Assembly (NCBI GenBank): GCA_022792175.1
Contig: JAAWAN010000022.1
Location: 62,001-126,000 of the forward strand
DNA: 64,000 nucleotides
Source of the DNA: Provencibacterium sp.
GTDB lineage: Bacteria > Bacillota > Clostridia > Oscillospirales > Ruminococcaceae
Direction of reading: 5' to 3'
In this document: piece after piece, positions 51,534 through 61,357 of the stretch
Position numbering within the stretch: position 1 is the first letter of the stretch
Layout: each line of letters begins with the position of its first letter
Made by a program: the position numbers and the translations under genes
The notes under the pieces: generated by a model
What the model saw: the letters and a program-made list of their open reading frames with translations, nothing else
What the model was told of the DNA's origin: nothing
Databases searched by the model: none

Positions 51534-51953
51534 ATGTTCTGCAAAAAGCTGTTTTCTACCGCCTTTTTCTATGCGGTGGCCGCGCTGGCGGGCGGCGTTT
51601 TCGCAAGGGAATTTACCCGCTTTCACCGCTTTGAGGGGAATACGGTGCTCTTTACACTGCATGTTCACCTGTTTATGATGGGAATGCTTTTCTTTCTGGT
51701 GGCAGGGCTATTGGAAAAGCAGTTTCAGCTGAGCGCCCATCCGCTGATGCGCCCTTTCTGCCTGTGCTATCATATCGGGCTGCTGCTGACAGTGGCGATG
51801 CTGGCCATACGCGGCACCGGCGAGGTAATGGGCCTTTCGCTCTCTCGGCAGGCTGCCGCTGCCCTCTCCGGTATTTCCGGTCTGGGGCATATCTTTTTGA
51901 GTGCCGGGCTGGTACTGTTTTTCCTGATTCTCCGAAAACGGACGGCGCGCTAG
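51534..51953 (+). CDS. DUF2871-like membrane protein
   Basis: LFSTAFFYAVAALAGGVFAREFTRFHRFEGNTVLFTLHVHLFMMGMLFFLVAGLLEK. Confidence 0.7.
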   Translation: MFCKKLFSTAFFYAVAALAGGVFAREFTRFHRFEGNTVLFTLHVHLFMMGMLFFLVAGLLEKQFQLSAHPLMRPFCLCYHIGLLLTVAMLAIRGTGEVMGLSLSRQAAAALSGISGLGHIFLSAGLVLFFLILRKRTAR

Positions 51954-52017
51954 CCGCTGCCGATCTGAGGGCAGAATGATTTTTTGAGGATAAGTTTGAA
52001 AAGGAAGGATGTAGGCT

Positions 52018-53496
52018 ATGGCCAAATCTCCCGCACACAACGTCATTATTATCTATGCCGACGATCTGGGGTATGGGGACCTGGGCTGCTATGGCGGCCG
52101 GAAAATCCCCACCCCCCATGTGGATCGGCTCTGCGAGAGCGGTATCCGCTTTACGAATGCCTATGCCACCTCGGCGGTATGCACCCCCTCCCGCTACAGC
52201 ATTCTGACCGGGCGCTATCCCTTCAGAAATAATCAGGCGCATATTCTGCCGGGCAATGCCGCCTGCATCATCGAGCCCGGGCTGGATACCCTGCCCAAGG
52301 CCTTCCAGCGGGCGGGATACCGCACCGGCATTGTCGGCAAATGGCATCTGGGACTGGGGGACGGAACGGGGCCCATCGACTGGAACCGGGATATCGGGAT
52401 GACCCCGCTGGATATGGGCTTTGATGAGTCCTTTATCTTCCCGGCAACGGCCGACCGTGTGCCCTGCGTCTATCTGGATGGGAGAAGGGTGCAAAATCTG
52501 GACCCTGAGGACCCCATCGAGGTCTCCTATGAGGCGAAGTGCCCGTTTGAAGAAATCCCCACCTACCGCAAAAATCCCGAGCTGCTGCAGATGAAGTCCT
52601 CCTGCGGCCACAATATGAGTATTGTGAACGGCATCGGCCGCATCGGCTATATGCGGGGCGGAAAAAAGGCGCTCTGGAAGGATGAGGAGCTGGCAGAAAC
52701 CTTCTTAAACCGGGCGCTGCAGTTTGTCGATGGCTGCAAAGAGCAGGAGAAGCCCTTCTTTCTCTACTATGCCCTGCACCAGCCGCATGTTCCGCGGGTT
52801 CCCTCTGCGGCGTTTCGCGGGATTACCAGGCTGGGGCCGCGCGGCGATGTGATTGCCGAGCTCGACTGGTGCGTCGGCCAGCTGACAGAGCATCTGGAGA
52901 AGCTGGGAATCCGCGAGGATACGATGATTATCTTCTCGAGCGATAACGGCCCGGTTCTGGATGACGGCTATCAGGACAGGGCCTATGAGCTCAACGGCAC
53001 CCACCGGCCCGCCGGCCCGCTGCGCGGCGGCAAATACAGCAAATATGACGGCGGCACGCGCATCCCCTTTATCGTCAGCTATCCGGGGCTTAAGCACCGG
53101 GGCGTTTCGCAGGCGCTCATCAGCCAGGTGGACCTCTTCGCCTCCTTTGCCGGTATGCTGGGCGTTCCGCTCGCGGAGGATGCCGCGGTGGACAGCCAGG
53201 ATATGTATGCCGCGCTGACCGGCGACGATCCTGTTGGCCGAAAGGATCTGCTGGCGGAGGATATCGGCTGCGGAAAGCTGCTGCGGCAGGGCAGCTGGGC
53301 CTATCTCTCCCCCAGCGAAGGGACGCCCTTCATGCCGGACACCCGGATTGAAACAGGCGTTTCCCGCGACCCCATGCTGTTTAATATGGATTATGATATC
53401 GGTCAGCGGGAGAATGTCGCCTGGGATTTCCCCGAGGTTGTAGAAGAGATGGAGCAGCGCATTCAGGAAATCATGCGCCGGCCGCAGAACCGCTGA
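52018..53496 (+). CDS. Sulfatase (arylsulfatase-like, Cys-type)
   Basis: NVIIIYADDLGYGDLGCYGG; CTPSRYSILTGRYPF (C-x-P-S-R formylglycine motif). Confidence 0.94.
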   Translation: MAKSPAHNVIIIYADDLGYGDLGCYGGRKIPTPHVDRLCESGIRFTNAYATSAVCTPSRYSILTGRYPFRNNQAHILPGNAACIIEPGLDTLPKAFQRAGYRTGIVGKWHLGLGDGTGPIDWNRDIGMTPLDMGFDESFIFPATADRVPCVYLDGRRVQNLDPEDPIEVSYEAKCPFEEIPTYRKNPELLQMKSSCGHNMSIVNGIGRIGYMRGGKKALWKDEELAETFLNRALQFVDGCKEQEKPFFLYYALHQPHVPRVPSAAFRGITRLGPRGDVIAELDWCVGQLTEHLEKLGIREDTMIIFSSDNGPVLDDGYQDRAYELNGTHRPAGPLRGGKYSKYDGGTRIPFIVSYPGLKHRGVSQALISQVDLFASFAGMLGVPLAEDAAVDSQDMYAALTGDDPVGRKDLLAEDIGCGKLLRQGSWAYLSPSEGTPFMPDTRIETGVSRDPMLFNMDYDIGQRENVAWDFPEVVEEMEQRIQEIMRRPQNR

Positions 53497-53547
53497 AAAA
53501 GCACCTTCCGGCCGGAAATTTCCGGTTCGGATTTCGTCTGCAGATCA

Positions 53548-53591
53548 AAAAGGGCGCGTTGCAAAACGAAAGTTTTGCAACGCGCCCTTTT
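53548..53591. terminator. Bidirectional terminator between convergent genes
   Basis: aaaagggcgcgttgcaaaac-gaaa-gttttgcaacgcgccctttt, perfect 20-bp arms. Confidence 0.9.
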
Positions 53592-53636
53592 GCAAACCGG
53601 AAAAATACAATTTCCAGCTCGCCCTTTTTGCTGGTG

Positions 53637-54737
53637 CTATTTTTTTCTGCCTGCCGTTTCCCGGGCACAGGCGAGCTGCTGGAAAAACTGCGGATAGAGG
53701 CTGTTTGCCAGAGTTTCGCAGAGGCCTGTTCCGGCATTGAGCGAATAGACATCGATATTTTCCGTGAGCTTCGGCGGATCGATGCGCGCCGCCGTTACCG
53801 AGGGGCGCTCAGGCTCGGCCGCAGCGACCACCCCATCCAGATCCTTACTGAGCATCAGCGGCGCATAAATACCGCTTGCCCCGGGAAATTTGGAGAATAT
53901 CTCGCCCGATGAGCAGAAGCAGGAGCGCGCCGTATAGAGGTTAAAATGCTGCGCATGCTGCAAAGCGGGGTTATAATCCGGGCAGCCGGGCAGCGCCTCC
54001 CCTTTCAGCGAGGGACAGAGAACGATATCTGCTCCCAGCGCCCGGGCGGTTTTAAAGCATTCATAATAAAGGCTGTCCGTCTCGGCCAGGATGGCTGTTT
54101 TTCCTATTTTCAGATCAAACACCTTCATCTCGTTTCCGGCGGAAACGCCCAGCTGCCGCTCGAGCGGGCTCAGCTGGATTTTATCCTGAAAGAAGGCCTC
54201 CGGCTGGTCGGGACTGAAGAGGTAGGAGCGGCAGAAAATACCGTCCGTACTCGCGATATAAAGGCCGCCCACTGCGATATAGAGGCTATATTTGTGCGCC
54301 AGCAGCAGGAAGATGTTATAGGTGCAGTCAAAAAGGAAGTCGGAAAATTTGTCCATCATCCAGTCGAAGCGCTGCTTGAGAGAGGCAGAGGAGGCCTTCC
54401 CTGCTGCGGCATCCTGAATAAAGCGGACGGCAAAGGCCTGCGCGTTCTTTTCGGTGCTCAGCAGCAGCGCGCCGGTCAGGTGAGGAAAGAGAACCAGATG
54501 GGCGCCGGATTTTATCGCCGTATCGATAATGCGGCAGCAGTCCTGTATAAAGGCGGGCATATCCCGGCAGGGGGCCAGCTGCATCTGAACGGCGGCCAGC
54601 TTAACGTTGTTGGGGTAAACATAGTCCAGAACGGTGCTGCGCTTAATCTTCAGAGATGCAATCACCTGTTCGCATTTTTCCGGCTCCAGCCGGGCGGACA
54701 GCCGGTAGGCAGCGGCAATCGATTTAAGGGAAAACAT
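53637..54737 (-). CDS. Nitrilase-fold (CN hydrolase) protein lacking the canonical catalytic Cys
   Basis: VKLAAVQMQLAPCRDMPAFIQDCCRIIDTAIKSGAHLVLFPHLTG...DKIQLSPLERQLGV...GKTAILAETDSLYYECFKTARALGADIVLCPSL. Confidence 0.75.
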   Translation of the reverse strand: MFSLKSIAAAYRLSARLEPEKCEQVIASLKIKRSTVLDYVYPNNVKLAAVQMQLAPCRDMPAFIQDCCRIIDTAIKSGAHLVLFPHLTGALLLSTEKNAQAFAVRFIQDAAAGKASSASLKQRFDWMMDKFSDFLFDCTYNIFLLLAHKYSLYIAVGGLYIASTDGIFCRSYLFSPDQPEAFFQDKIQLSPLERQLGVSAGNEMKVFDLKIGKTAILAETDSLYYECFKTARALGADIVLCPSLKGEALPGCPDYNPALQHAQHFNLYTARSCFCSSGEIFSKFPGASGIYAPLMLSKDLDGVVAAAEPERPSVTAARIDPPKLTENIDVYSLNAGTGLCETLANSLYPQFFQQLACARETAGRKK

Positions 54738-54770
54738 GGGAAACCTCCTGAAAGGGTTGATGAGGGCCGT

Positions 54771-55490
54771 TCAGTGCCCCAGCTGCGCGCTGTAGCGCTG
54801 GCAGAAATCCGGGTTGAGCAGAGGAAGAAGACCGCTCTGCTGGCGAACCTTGGCGGATTTATGGGGATAAACGGTGGCCAGCGCAGGCAGTTCAGAGGTC
54901 AGAGGCAGAATAAATCCATCTCCCCCGGCAGTGGCCGGGCAGGGAGCGCAGATGCAGCAGCCCTGGTTGCTCGTCATCAGAATGGGCAGCTGATGCTCCT
55001 GCGCCATTGCCCAGCAGCCGGAGCGCAGCCGCGCGGCGGTCAAATCATAGGGGTCGAAATACTGAACGGAAAGCAGCAGCTGCGCCCCCTGCATGGCAGC
55101 GCAGCGCACCGCCTCGGGATGAAACAGGTCTACATCGGTCAGCAGTGCAAGCTTCCCGAATTCGGTATCGAAAACGTCAATTTTTTCCCCGGTTTTCAGG
55201 TCCGGGTGCTGCAGAAGGTTCAGATAAGCCGCCCTTTGAACGGCAAGCAGCTTCCCCTCCGGCGAAAGAAGGCAGCTGCAGAGCTGCCCATGCAGCACAA
55301 AGAGGCCGGGCAGCAGATAGACCCTTGAGTGCCGGGCATACTGCGCGCACCTTTTGAGATACTCTGCCCCCTCCTCCTCCGGAATGGCCGGGCGCGTTTC
55401 ACTGAAGATGACGAAATTGGTGGGCTGTTTGGGCTTTACAAAGGAATAACAGAAACAGACGGACAGCTTTGACACGGTGCTCCCCTCCAT
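54771..55490 (-). CDS. Nitrilase-fold (CN hydrolase) protein lacking the canonical catalytic Cys and Lys
   Basis: NFVIFSETRPAIPEEEGAEYLKRC...GKLALLTDVDLFHPEAVRCAAMQGAQLLLS. Confidence 0.7.
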   Translation of the reverse strand: MEGSTVSKLSVCFCYSFVKPKQPTNFVIFSETRPAIPEEEGAEYLKRCAQYARHSRVYLLPGLFVLHGQLCSCLLSPEGKLLAVQRAAYLNLLQHPDLKTGEKIDVFDTEFGKLALLTDVDLFHPEAVRCAAMQGAQLLLSVQYFDPYDLTAARLRSGCWAMAQEHQLPILMTSNQGCCICAPCPATAGGDGFILPLTSELPALATVYPHKSAKVRQQSGLLPLLNPDFCQRYSAQLGH

Positions 55491-55768
55491 ATAAAATCGC
55501 CGGTTTTATCAAAGCGGGCCGCTAACAGGCCGGATGGATGATAGTCCCTGCATCTTAAAAAAGCGGACCCAGCGGCCCTGGCGGGTGTACAAGGCCGGTG
55601 AAAGCAGAAATATTCGCCGCGGGTATTTCAAAAATCTTCTATCGATTGTTTGATTATCCATTTATGTTTAAAGCGCTTTGACGATCCAAGACAGTTTCTA
55701 TTATATCGCGTTGCAGCAGGCCATGCAATATTTTTGGCAGCGGCGAAAAAACAGATTTTTCCCGCCGG

Positions 55769-56923
55769 CTAGAGCGGGTCCTCTATCCCTGCCGCCTCGA
55801 GCAGCTGCAGAATGACCGCGTTGGAGACCAGAAAGCCCTGCGGCGTCAGCCGCAGGCGGCTGCCCTCTGTTTTCAGCAGCCCCGCGCGCTCTAAGGGTGC
55901 CGCTGCTGCAAGGCAGCCCTTCCGGTCAATCGCATAGCGGCGTTCTGCCTCCATGAGGTCGAGCCCCTCATCAAGGCGCAGGCGCAGCATGAAAAACTCC
56001 TGCGCCCCTCCCCCCTCTCCATCCGGCTGCAGCAGGCTCCAGGGGTCTTCCGCCTGCAGAAAGCCTTCGAGCGAGCGGGGAAAAAAGAAGCGCTCCCCCC
56101 TGGCCGCCGGATGCGGGCGCAGAAATGAATGGGCCGCCGGGCCGATACCGAGGTAGGGCGTTCCCAGCCAGTAGCCCAGATTGTGGCGGCTCTCCCTTCC
56201 CGGCAGGCAGAAGTTGGAGACCTCATATTGCCGGTAGCCATGTGCCGCCAGATCGCTGACGGCCGCGAGATACAGGTCTGCCGTCTCATCGGCATCCGGG
56301 CAGAGGGCGGCCATTCCCCGGCGCTCAAAGGGGGTGTCCGGTTCTATTTTCAGCAGATAGGCGGAGAGGTGCTGCGCCCCGCAGGCATAGACAAAGCGCA
56401 GCGTCTTTAAAAGCTGCGCCTTCGTCTGGCCGGGCAGGGCGAGCATGACATCCAGCGAAAGGTTTTCAATGCCGGCCTTCTGGGCCCATATGGCCGCCTG
56501 CCGGACCTCCTGCGGCGAATGGGTGCGTCCGAGAAAACGAAGCTGCTCCGGGTCGGCGCTCTGCAGACCGAGGGATATCCGGTTGACGCCCACCGCCGCC
56601 ACCTCCTTAAAAAAGGCGGCGGAGACGGCGCCGGGATTGCACTCGAGGGTGATTTCCGCATCCGGCGAAAGGGTATGAAAGTGCTGTACCGCCTCTAACA
56701 GCTGCCGGATCTGGCGGGAGGAGAGCAGCGAGGGGGTTCCCCCGCCGAAATAGACGGTGGAAAAAAGCCGGCTGCCGAATGGCGGGCAGGCGAGCATTTC
56801 GCAGAGGCGCTTTACATAGGCGGCGCGCACCTGCTCCGATGCGGGCAGCGAATAAAAATCGCAGTAGCCGCACTTCTGCCGGCAGAAGGGAATATGCAGA
56901 TAAAGCCCGGTCGGTTCTGGCAT
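55769..56923 (-). CDS. hemW: Radical SAM HemW (coproporphyrinogen III oxidase-like)
   Basis: GLYLHIPFCRQKCGYCDFYS; TVYFGGGTPSLLSSRQIRQLL. Confidence 0.94.
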   Translation of the reverse strand: MPEPTGLYLHIPFCRQKCGYCDFYSLPASEQVRAAYVKRLCEMLACPPFGSRLFSTVYFGGGTPSLLSSRQIRQLLEAVQHFHTLSPDAEITLECNPGAVSAAFFKEVAAVGVNRISLGLQSADPEQLRFLGRTHSPQEVRQAAIWAQKAGIENLSLDVMLALPGQTKAQLLKTLRFVYACGAQHLSAYLLKIEPDTPFERRGMAALCPDADETADLYLAAVSDLAAHGYRQYEVSNFCLPGRESRHNLGYWLGTPYLGIGPAAHSFLRPHPAARGERFFFPRSLEGFLQAEDPWSLLQPDGEGGGAQEFFMLRLRLDEGLDLMEAERRYAIDRKGCLAAAAPLERAGLLKTEGSRLRLTPQGFLVSNAVILQLLEAAGIEDPL

Positions 56924-56961
56924 GAGCAGCAGCTCCTTCCTTTTTTAATGGGGAACGGCCG

Positions 56962-57573
56962 TCAGCCATCCTGCAGATGGGTATAGCGGCGGATATCGGA
57001 AAAATCGAACTGATTGCCGCAGCGGGCCAGCTCCCCCAGCACCCGCTGAACGCCGTTTTCCGACAAAAACCAGTCTTCCTTTGTCAACCCCGTCCCCTCA
57101 AAGGGGAGAATGGAAAACTGCGTATCCGGAAAGGCGGACTGAAAGAACATCAGGCATCTGCGCGCATGAAAGTTCTGGCAGACCAGCAGGATTTTTTCAG
57201 GGACGAGCTGTTTTTCATCAAACGCCTGCCGGGCGAAAAAAGCGTTTTCGCGCGTAAACGAGGAACGGTTTTCCCCGAGGATTGCTCGCTCAGCTACGCC
57301 GTTTATCAGCAGCACGTCCCGATAAAAATCATATTCCGTCTGGTACTTTTTTGAATAAATATCCTGTTTGGACTGCGGGCCGGGAAATGTTCCCGTTTTA
57401 ATGCTGACGCCGCCCCCGATAAAGACGAGCGGCGCATAGCCCTCTTTCCACAAATCTGCGGCGATTTCCGCCAGCTCAGGGCGGGAGCCGCCGACAACGA
57501 GAATAGCATCCGCCTTTTCCGGCGGGTCTTTTAAAAAGATGAAATTTCCGATATCCTGAAGTATCTGGCGCAT
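56962..57573 (-). CDS. YdcF/DUF218 family protein
   Basis: ADAILVVGGSRPELAEIAADLWKEGYAPLVFIGGG...LLVCQNFHARRCLMFFQ. Confidence 0.85.
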   Translation of the reverse strand: MRQILQDIGNFIFLKDPPEKADAILVVGGSRPELAEIAADLWKEGYAPLVFIGGGVSIKTGTFPGPQSKQDIYSKKYQTEYDFYRDVLLINGVAERAILGENRSSFTRENAFFARQAFDEKQLVPEKILLVCQNFHARRCLMFFQSAFPDTQFSILPFEGTGLTKEDWFLSENGVQRVLGELARCGNQFDFSDIRRYTHLQDG

Positions 57574-57628
57574 GAAAAATCCTCCTGCAATCGGGATAAT
57601 TTTTTTGAAGGGACAGGCCCTGTTGGCA

Positions 57629-57670
57629 GGGCAAGAGTATTTAAAGTATACTTTTTAAATGCTGTTGCCC
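57629..57670. repeat. Dispersed palindrome family P, copy C
   Basis: gggcaagagtatttaaagtatactttttaaatgctgttgccc; sits between divergent genes. Confidence 0.8.
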
Positions 57671-57783
57671 CGGGTTTACAGTGGGCGGCCCTTGACTTTC
57701 CTTTCTGCTGAGAGTATCATTCAAGAACAACAGTGCAGCCTGCGGCTGCGGGAGAGAAAAACAGGGAGACAAAGGAGGCAGCC

Positions 57784-58932
57784 ATGAATTACCGAAGATT
57801 GGGAAAAACCGGCCTGATGGTCAGTGAAATCGGCCTGGGGGCGGAGTGGCTCGAGCGCCACAGCTATGAAGAGGGCAAAGCGGTGATTGACCGGGCCGAG
57901 GAGTGGGGCATCAACATTCTGGACTGCTGGATGAGCGAGCCGAATGTGCGCGAAAACATTGGGAAGGCGTTAGCAGGCCGCCGGGAGAGGTGGTTTATCC
58001 AGGGGCATATCGGCTCGACCTGGCAGGGCGGGCAGTATGTGCGCACCCGCGAGGTGAAAAAGTGCGAGGAGGCCTTTGAGGACCTGCTTTCCCGCCTGCA
58101 GACCGATTATATCGACCTCGGCATGATTCACTTTATCGACCAGGAGAAGGACTGGGACGATGCCATGAACGGTCCCTATCTCGACTATGTGAAAAGCCTG
58201 AAGCAGAGCGGGAAAATCCGCCATATCGGCATGAGCACCCATAACCCCGCCATGGCGAAAAGGGCAGCGGAGAGCGGGATTGTGGAAATGCTGCTCTTCA
58301 GCATCAATCCGGCCTTTGACCTGCTGCCGCCGACCGATAACATTGATAACTATTTTGCCGATGAGTATCAGGAAACGCTTTTCGGCATCGATCCCGCCCG
58401 CTCGGAGCTGTATAAGCTCTGCGAGCAGCGGGATATCGGGCTGACCGTTATGAAGCCCTATGCCGGGGGCAGGCTGTTTGATGAAAAGCGCTCCCCCTTC
58501 GGCGCGGCCCTCACGCCGGTGCAGTGCATCCACTACTGCCTGACCCGGCCTGCCGTGGCCTCGGTGCTGGCCGGATATGATACCCCCGCGCAGGTGGATG
58601 CGGCGGCCGCCTACGAGAGTGCTTCGCAGCAGGAAAAGGACTATGCCACCGTTTTGGCCAACGCTCCGCGGCACTCCTTTGGCCAGGGAGAGTGCACCTA
58701 CTGCGGCCACTGCCGGCCCTGCCCGGTCAATATCGATATCGCCATGGTGAATAAATACTATGATCTGGCCTGCATGCAGAAAGAGGTTCCCGCCTCGGTC
58801 AGGGAGCACTATCTGGCGCTTTCGCAGCATGCGGGCGCCTGCACCGGCTGCCGCGGCTGCGAAAGCCGCTGCCCCTTCAGTGTAAAAATTGCCGAGCGGA
58901 TGCAGCGCACGGCGGCGCTGTTTGGAGAGTAA
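57784..58932 (+). CDS. Aldo/keto reductase with C-terminal 4Fe-4S domain
   Basis: MNYRRLGKTGLMVSEIGLGAEWL; CTYCGHCRPCPVNIDIAMVNKYYD; CTGCRGCESRCPFSV. Confidence 0.93.
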   Translation: MNYRRLGKTGLMVSEIGLGAEWLERHSYEEGKAVIDRAEEWGINILDCWMSEPNVRENIGKALAGRRERWFIQGHIGSTWQGGQYVRTREVKKCEEAFEDLLSRLQTDYIDLGMIHFIDQEKDWDDAMNGPYLDYVKSLKQSGKIRHIGMSTHNPAMAKRAAESGIVEMLLFSINPAFDLLPPTDNIDNYFADEYQETLFGIDPARSELYKLCEQRDIGLTVMKPYAGGRLFDEKRSPFGAALTPVQCIHYCLTRPAVASVLAGYDTPAQVDAAAAYESASQQEKDYATVLANAPRHSFGQGECTYCGHCRPCPVNIDIAMVNKYYDLACMQKEVPASVREHYLALSQHAGACTGCRGCESRCPFSVKIAERMQRTAALFGE

Positions 58933-58960
58933 AAAAGCGCGCATGGCAAAGTTTTATTTT

Positions 58961-59049
58961 GGCCTGCAGGAACAGGAATCGGAAAAACAGCGGTTTCGCG
59001 CCGGGAAACGCAAATTCGGGGCGGGGTCTTGTCCCGAAAGCGGTTTTTC
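58961..59049 (+). repeat. Dispersed multi-hairpin element family H, copy 3
   Basis: GGCCTGCAGGAACAGGAA...CAGCGGTTTCGCGCCGGGAAACGCAAATTCGGGG...TCCCGAAAGCGGTTTTTC. Confidence 0.7.
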
Positions 59050-59051
59050 AG

Positions 59052-59093
59052 AAGGGTCTGCTGCAAAATGCTTGCATTTTGCAGCAGACCCTT
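59052..59093. terminator. Bidirectional terminator between the AKR gene and lepA
   Basis: aagggtctgctgcaaaatgc-tt-gcattttgcagcagaccctt, perfect 20-bp arms. Confidence 0.88.
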
Positions 59094-59101
59094 TCAATTG
59101 G

Positions 59102-60910
59102 TCAGTCATCCAGCTTCAGTACCGACATGAAGGCTTCCGGCGGCACCTCGACGCTGCCGAGCTTGCGCATGCGCTTTTTGCCCTCCTTCTGCTTTTCCAG
59201 CAGCTTTTTCTTGCGGGTGATATCTCCGCCATAGCATTTGGCGAGAACATCCTTGCGCAGCGCCTTGACCGTTTCGCGGGCAATGACCTTGCCGCCGATG
59301 GCCGCCTGCACCGGCACTTCAAACAGCTGGCGGGGAATGACCTCCTTGAGCTTTTCCACCATCCGCCGGGCGCGGGGATAGGCGCGTTCGGCAAAGACGA
59401 TGAAGGAAAACGCATCGACAATTTCCCCGTTTAACAGAATATCCAGCTTGACGAGCTTCGAGTCCTTATACCCGCTCATTTCATAGTCAAAGGAGGCATA
59501 GCCGCGGCTGCGGGACTTTAAGGCGTCGAAAAAGTCATAGATAATCTCCCCGAGCGGCAGCTCATAGTGCAGCTCGGCGCGGTCGGCGTCAAGATATTTG
59601 GTGTCGCGGTATTCGCCGCGCCGCTCCTGACAGAGCTCCATAATCGTGCCAATATAGCTGACAGGGGTGAAGATGCTCGCTTTCACATATGGCTCCTCGG
59701 CTGAGGCGATGGTGGCCGGGTCGGGGAAGTTGGTGGGGTTATCAATTTCTACTGTTTCACCCGAAAGAAGCTTTAAGCGGTAGATAACGCTCGGCGCGGT
59801 GGTGATGATATCGAGCGAAAATTCCCGCTCAATGCGTTCCTCAATAATCTCCATGTGCAGCAGCCCCAGAAAGCCGCAGCGAAAGCCGAAGCCGAGCGCC
59901 GCCGAGGTCTCCGGCTCGAAGGAGAGGGAGGCATCGTTTAATTGCAGCTTCTCGAGCGCATCCCGCAAATCGGGGTAGCGCGCGCCATCCGCCGGGTAGA
60001 TGCCGGCGAAGACCATCGGGTTCACCCTGCGGTAGCCGGGCAGCGCCTCAGGAGCGGGGGCGGCAACGCTCGTCACCGTATCGCCTACCCGCGTATCGGA
60101 GACGTTTTTAATACTGGCCGTAAAATATCCGACCTCTCCGGCCGAGAGGAACTCCTGCGGGCGCAGGGCGGTGGCGCCCATCAGCCCGAGCTCGACCACG
60201 TCGAATTCCGCCCCGGTCGCCATCATGCGCACCCGGTCCCCGCGGCGCAGCGTTCCCTCCATCAGGCGGATATAGACGATGACCCCCTTGTAGGCATCAT
60301 AAAAGCTGTCGAAGATGAGCGCCTGCAGCGGGCTCTCCGGCTTCCCCTTCGGGGCGGGGATGTCCGACACCACCCGCTCGAGCACTGCGCGGATGTTGAG
60401 GCCGGTTTTGGCCGAGATGCGCGGGGCATCGAGCGCGGGCAGGCCGATGATATCCTCAATTTCGTGGCAGACCCGGTCGGGGTCTGCGCTGACAAGATCC
60501 ACCTTGTTGAGCACCGGCACAATTTCAAGGTCATGCTCAAGTGCCAGGTAGGTGTTGCCGAGCGTCTGCGCCTCAATGCCCTGGGAGGCATCCACCACCA
60601 GAATAGCCCCCTCGCAGGCGGCGAGCGAGCGGGAGACCTCATAGTTAAAGTCCACATGGCCGGGGGTATCGATGAGATTGAAGAGGTAGTCCTCCCCGTC
60701 ATCCGCATGGTAGGAGACGCTGACGGCACGCGCCTTGATGGTGATGCCCCGCTCCCGCTCGAGCTCCATATTGTCGAGCAGCTGGTCCTGCGCCTCGCGC
60801 TCGGTAACGGCATCGGTCAGTTCCAGAATGCGGTCGGCCAGGGTGGATTTTCCATGGTCAATATGTGCGATGATGCAAAAATTGCGAACCTTGCTGATAT
60901 CCTGCGGCAT
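59102..60910 (-). CDS. lepA: Elongation factor 4 (LepA)
   Basis: [62 protein letters not shown]. Confidence 0.98.
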   Translation of the reverse strand: MPQDISKVRNFCIIAHIDHGKSTLADRILELTDAVTEREAQDQLLDNMELERERGITIKARAVSVSYHADDGEDYLFNLIDTPGHVDFNYEVSRSLAACEGAILVVDASQGIEAQTLGNTYLALEHDLEIVPVLNKVDLVSADPDRVCHEIEDIIGLPALDAPRISAKTGLNIRAVLERVVSDIPAPKGKPESPLQALIFDSFYDAYKGVIVYIRLMEGTLRRGDRVRMMATGAEFDVVELGLMGATALRPQEFLSAGEVGYFTASIKNVSDTRVGDTVTSVAAPAPEALPGYRRVNPMVFAGIYPADGARYPDLRDALEKLQLNDASLSFEPETSAALGFGFRCGFLGLLHMEIIEERIEREFSLDIITTAPSVIYRLKLLSGETVEIDNPTNFPDPATIASAEEPYVKASIFTPVSYIGTIMELCQERRGEYRDTKYLDADRAELHYELPLGEIIYDFFDALKSRSRGYASFDYEMSGYKDSKLVKLDILLNGEIVDAFSFIVFAERAYPRARRMVEKLKEVIPRQLFEVPVQAAIGGKVIARETVKALRKDVLAKCYGGDITRKKKLLEKQKEGKKRMRKLGSVEVPPEAFMSVLKLDD

Positions 60911-61198
60911 GGCAGACGCCCTTTCTTTTTAAAAAGTAAACCCGGTTCGGGGAGATTTCCTTTTTGTATAAAGTGGAAGTGCAAATACAAAATCAGAGGG
61001 CCGCTCCTTTTCCATTAAGAGAATAAAAGGCGGTCGGTCAGAGCGGCGCATTCCATGAAATCAGGCTGCTTTATGCCTGTTTTAAGAATGCCGCAGAGGC
61101 AAAACGGCGGTGGTATCCTCCCATTCGCATAAAGCAGCTGCTTGCGGCTATTGTACCATAAAAGCCGGAAAAATAAAAGGCTGGTATCGTGTGGAGAA

Positions 61199-61238
61199 GG
61201 GCAACCGTATTTAAAGTATAGTTTAAATACGGTTGCCC
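61199..61238. repeat. Dispersed palindrome family P, copy D
   Basis: gggcaaccgtatttaaa-gtatag-tttaaatacggttgccc, perfect 17-bp arms; between divergent lepA and padR. Confidence 0.85.
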
Positions 61239-61276
61239 TGCGCGCAAACCGGCGCCCCTTCCCCCTTAAAAAGGGA

Positions 61277-61305
61277 TTGACAGATATACCGTTCGCCGAT
61301 ATAAT
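61277..61305 (+). promoter_or_regulatory. Sigma-A promoter of the PadR-DUF2812 operon
   Basis: TTGACA - 17 nt - TATAAT. Confidence 0.9.
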
Positions 61306-61306
61306 A

Positions 61307-61325
61307 TATATCGTTAGACGATATA
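61307..61325. promoter_or_regulatory. Candidate PadR operator
   Basis: TATATCGT-TAG-ACGATATA palindrome immediately downstream of the -10. Confidence 0.6.
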
Positions 61326-61357
61326 ACGTTTAGCGGTATAAAAAGGAGGAATATCCG

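Noticed and set aside
53946-55328. 460-aa plus-strand ORF
   Set aside because: Antisense shadow of the two minus-strand nitrilase-fold genes; composition typical of GC-rich antisense frames, no recognisable domain.
57970-58944. 324-aa minus-strand ORF
   Set aside because: Antisense to the aldo/keto reductase.
59942-61018. 358-aa plus-strand ORF
   Set aside because: Antisense to lepA; lepA is unambiguous on the minus strand.
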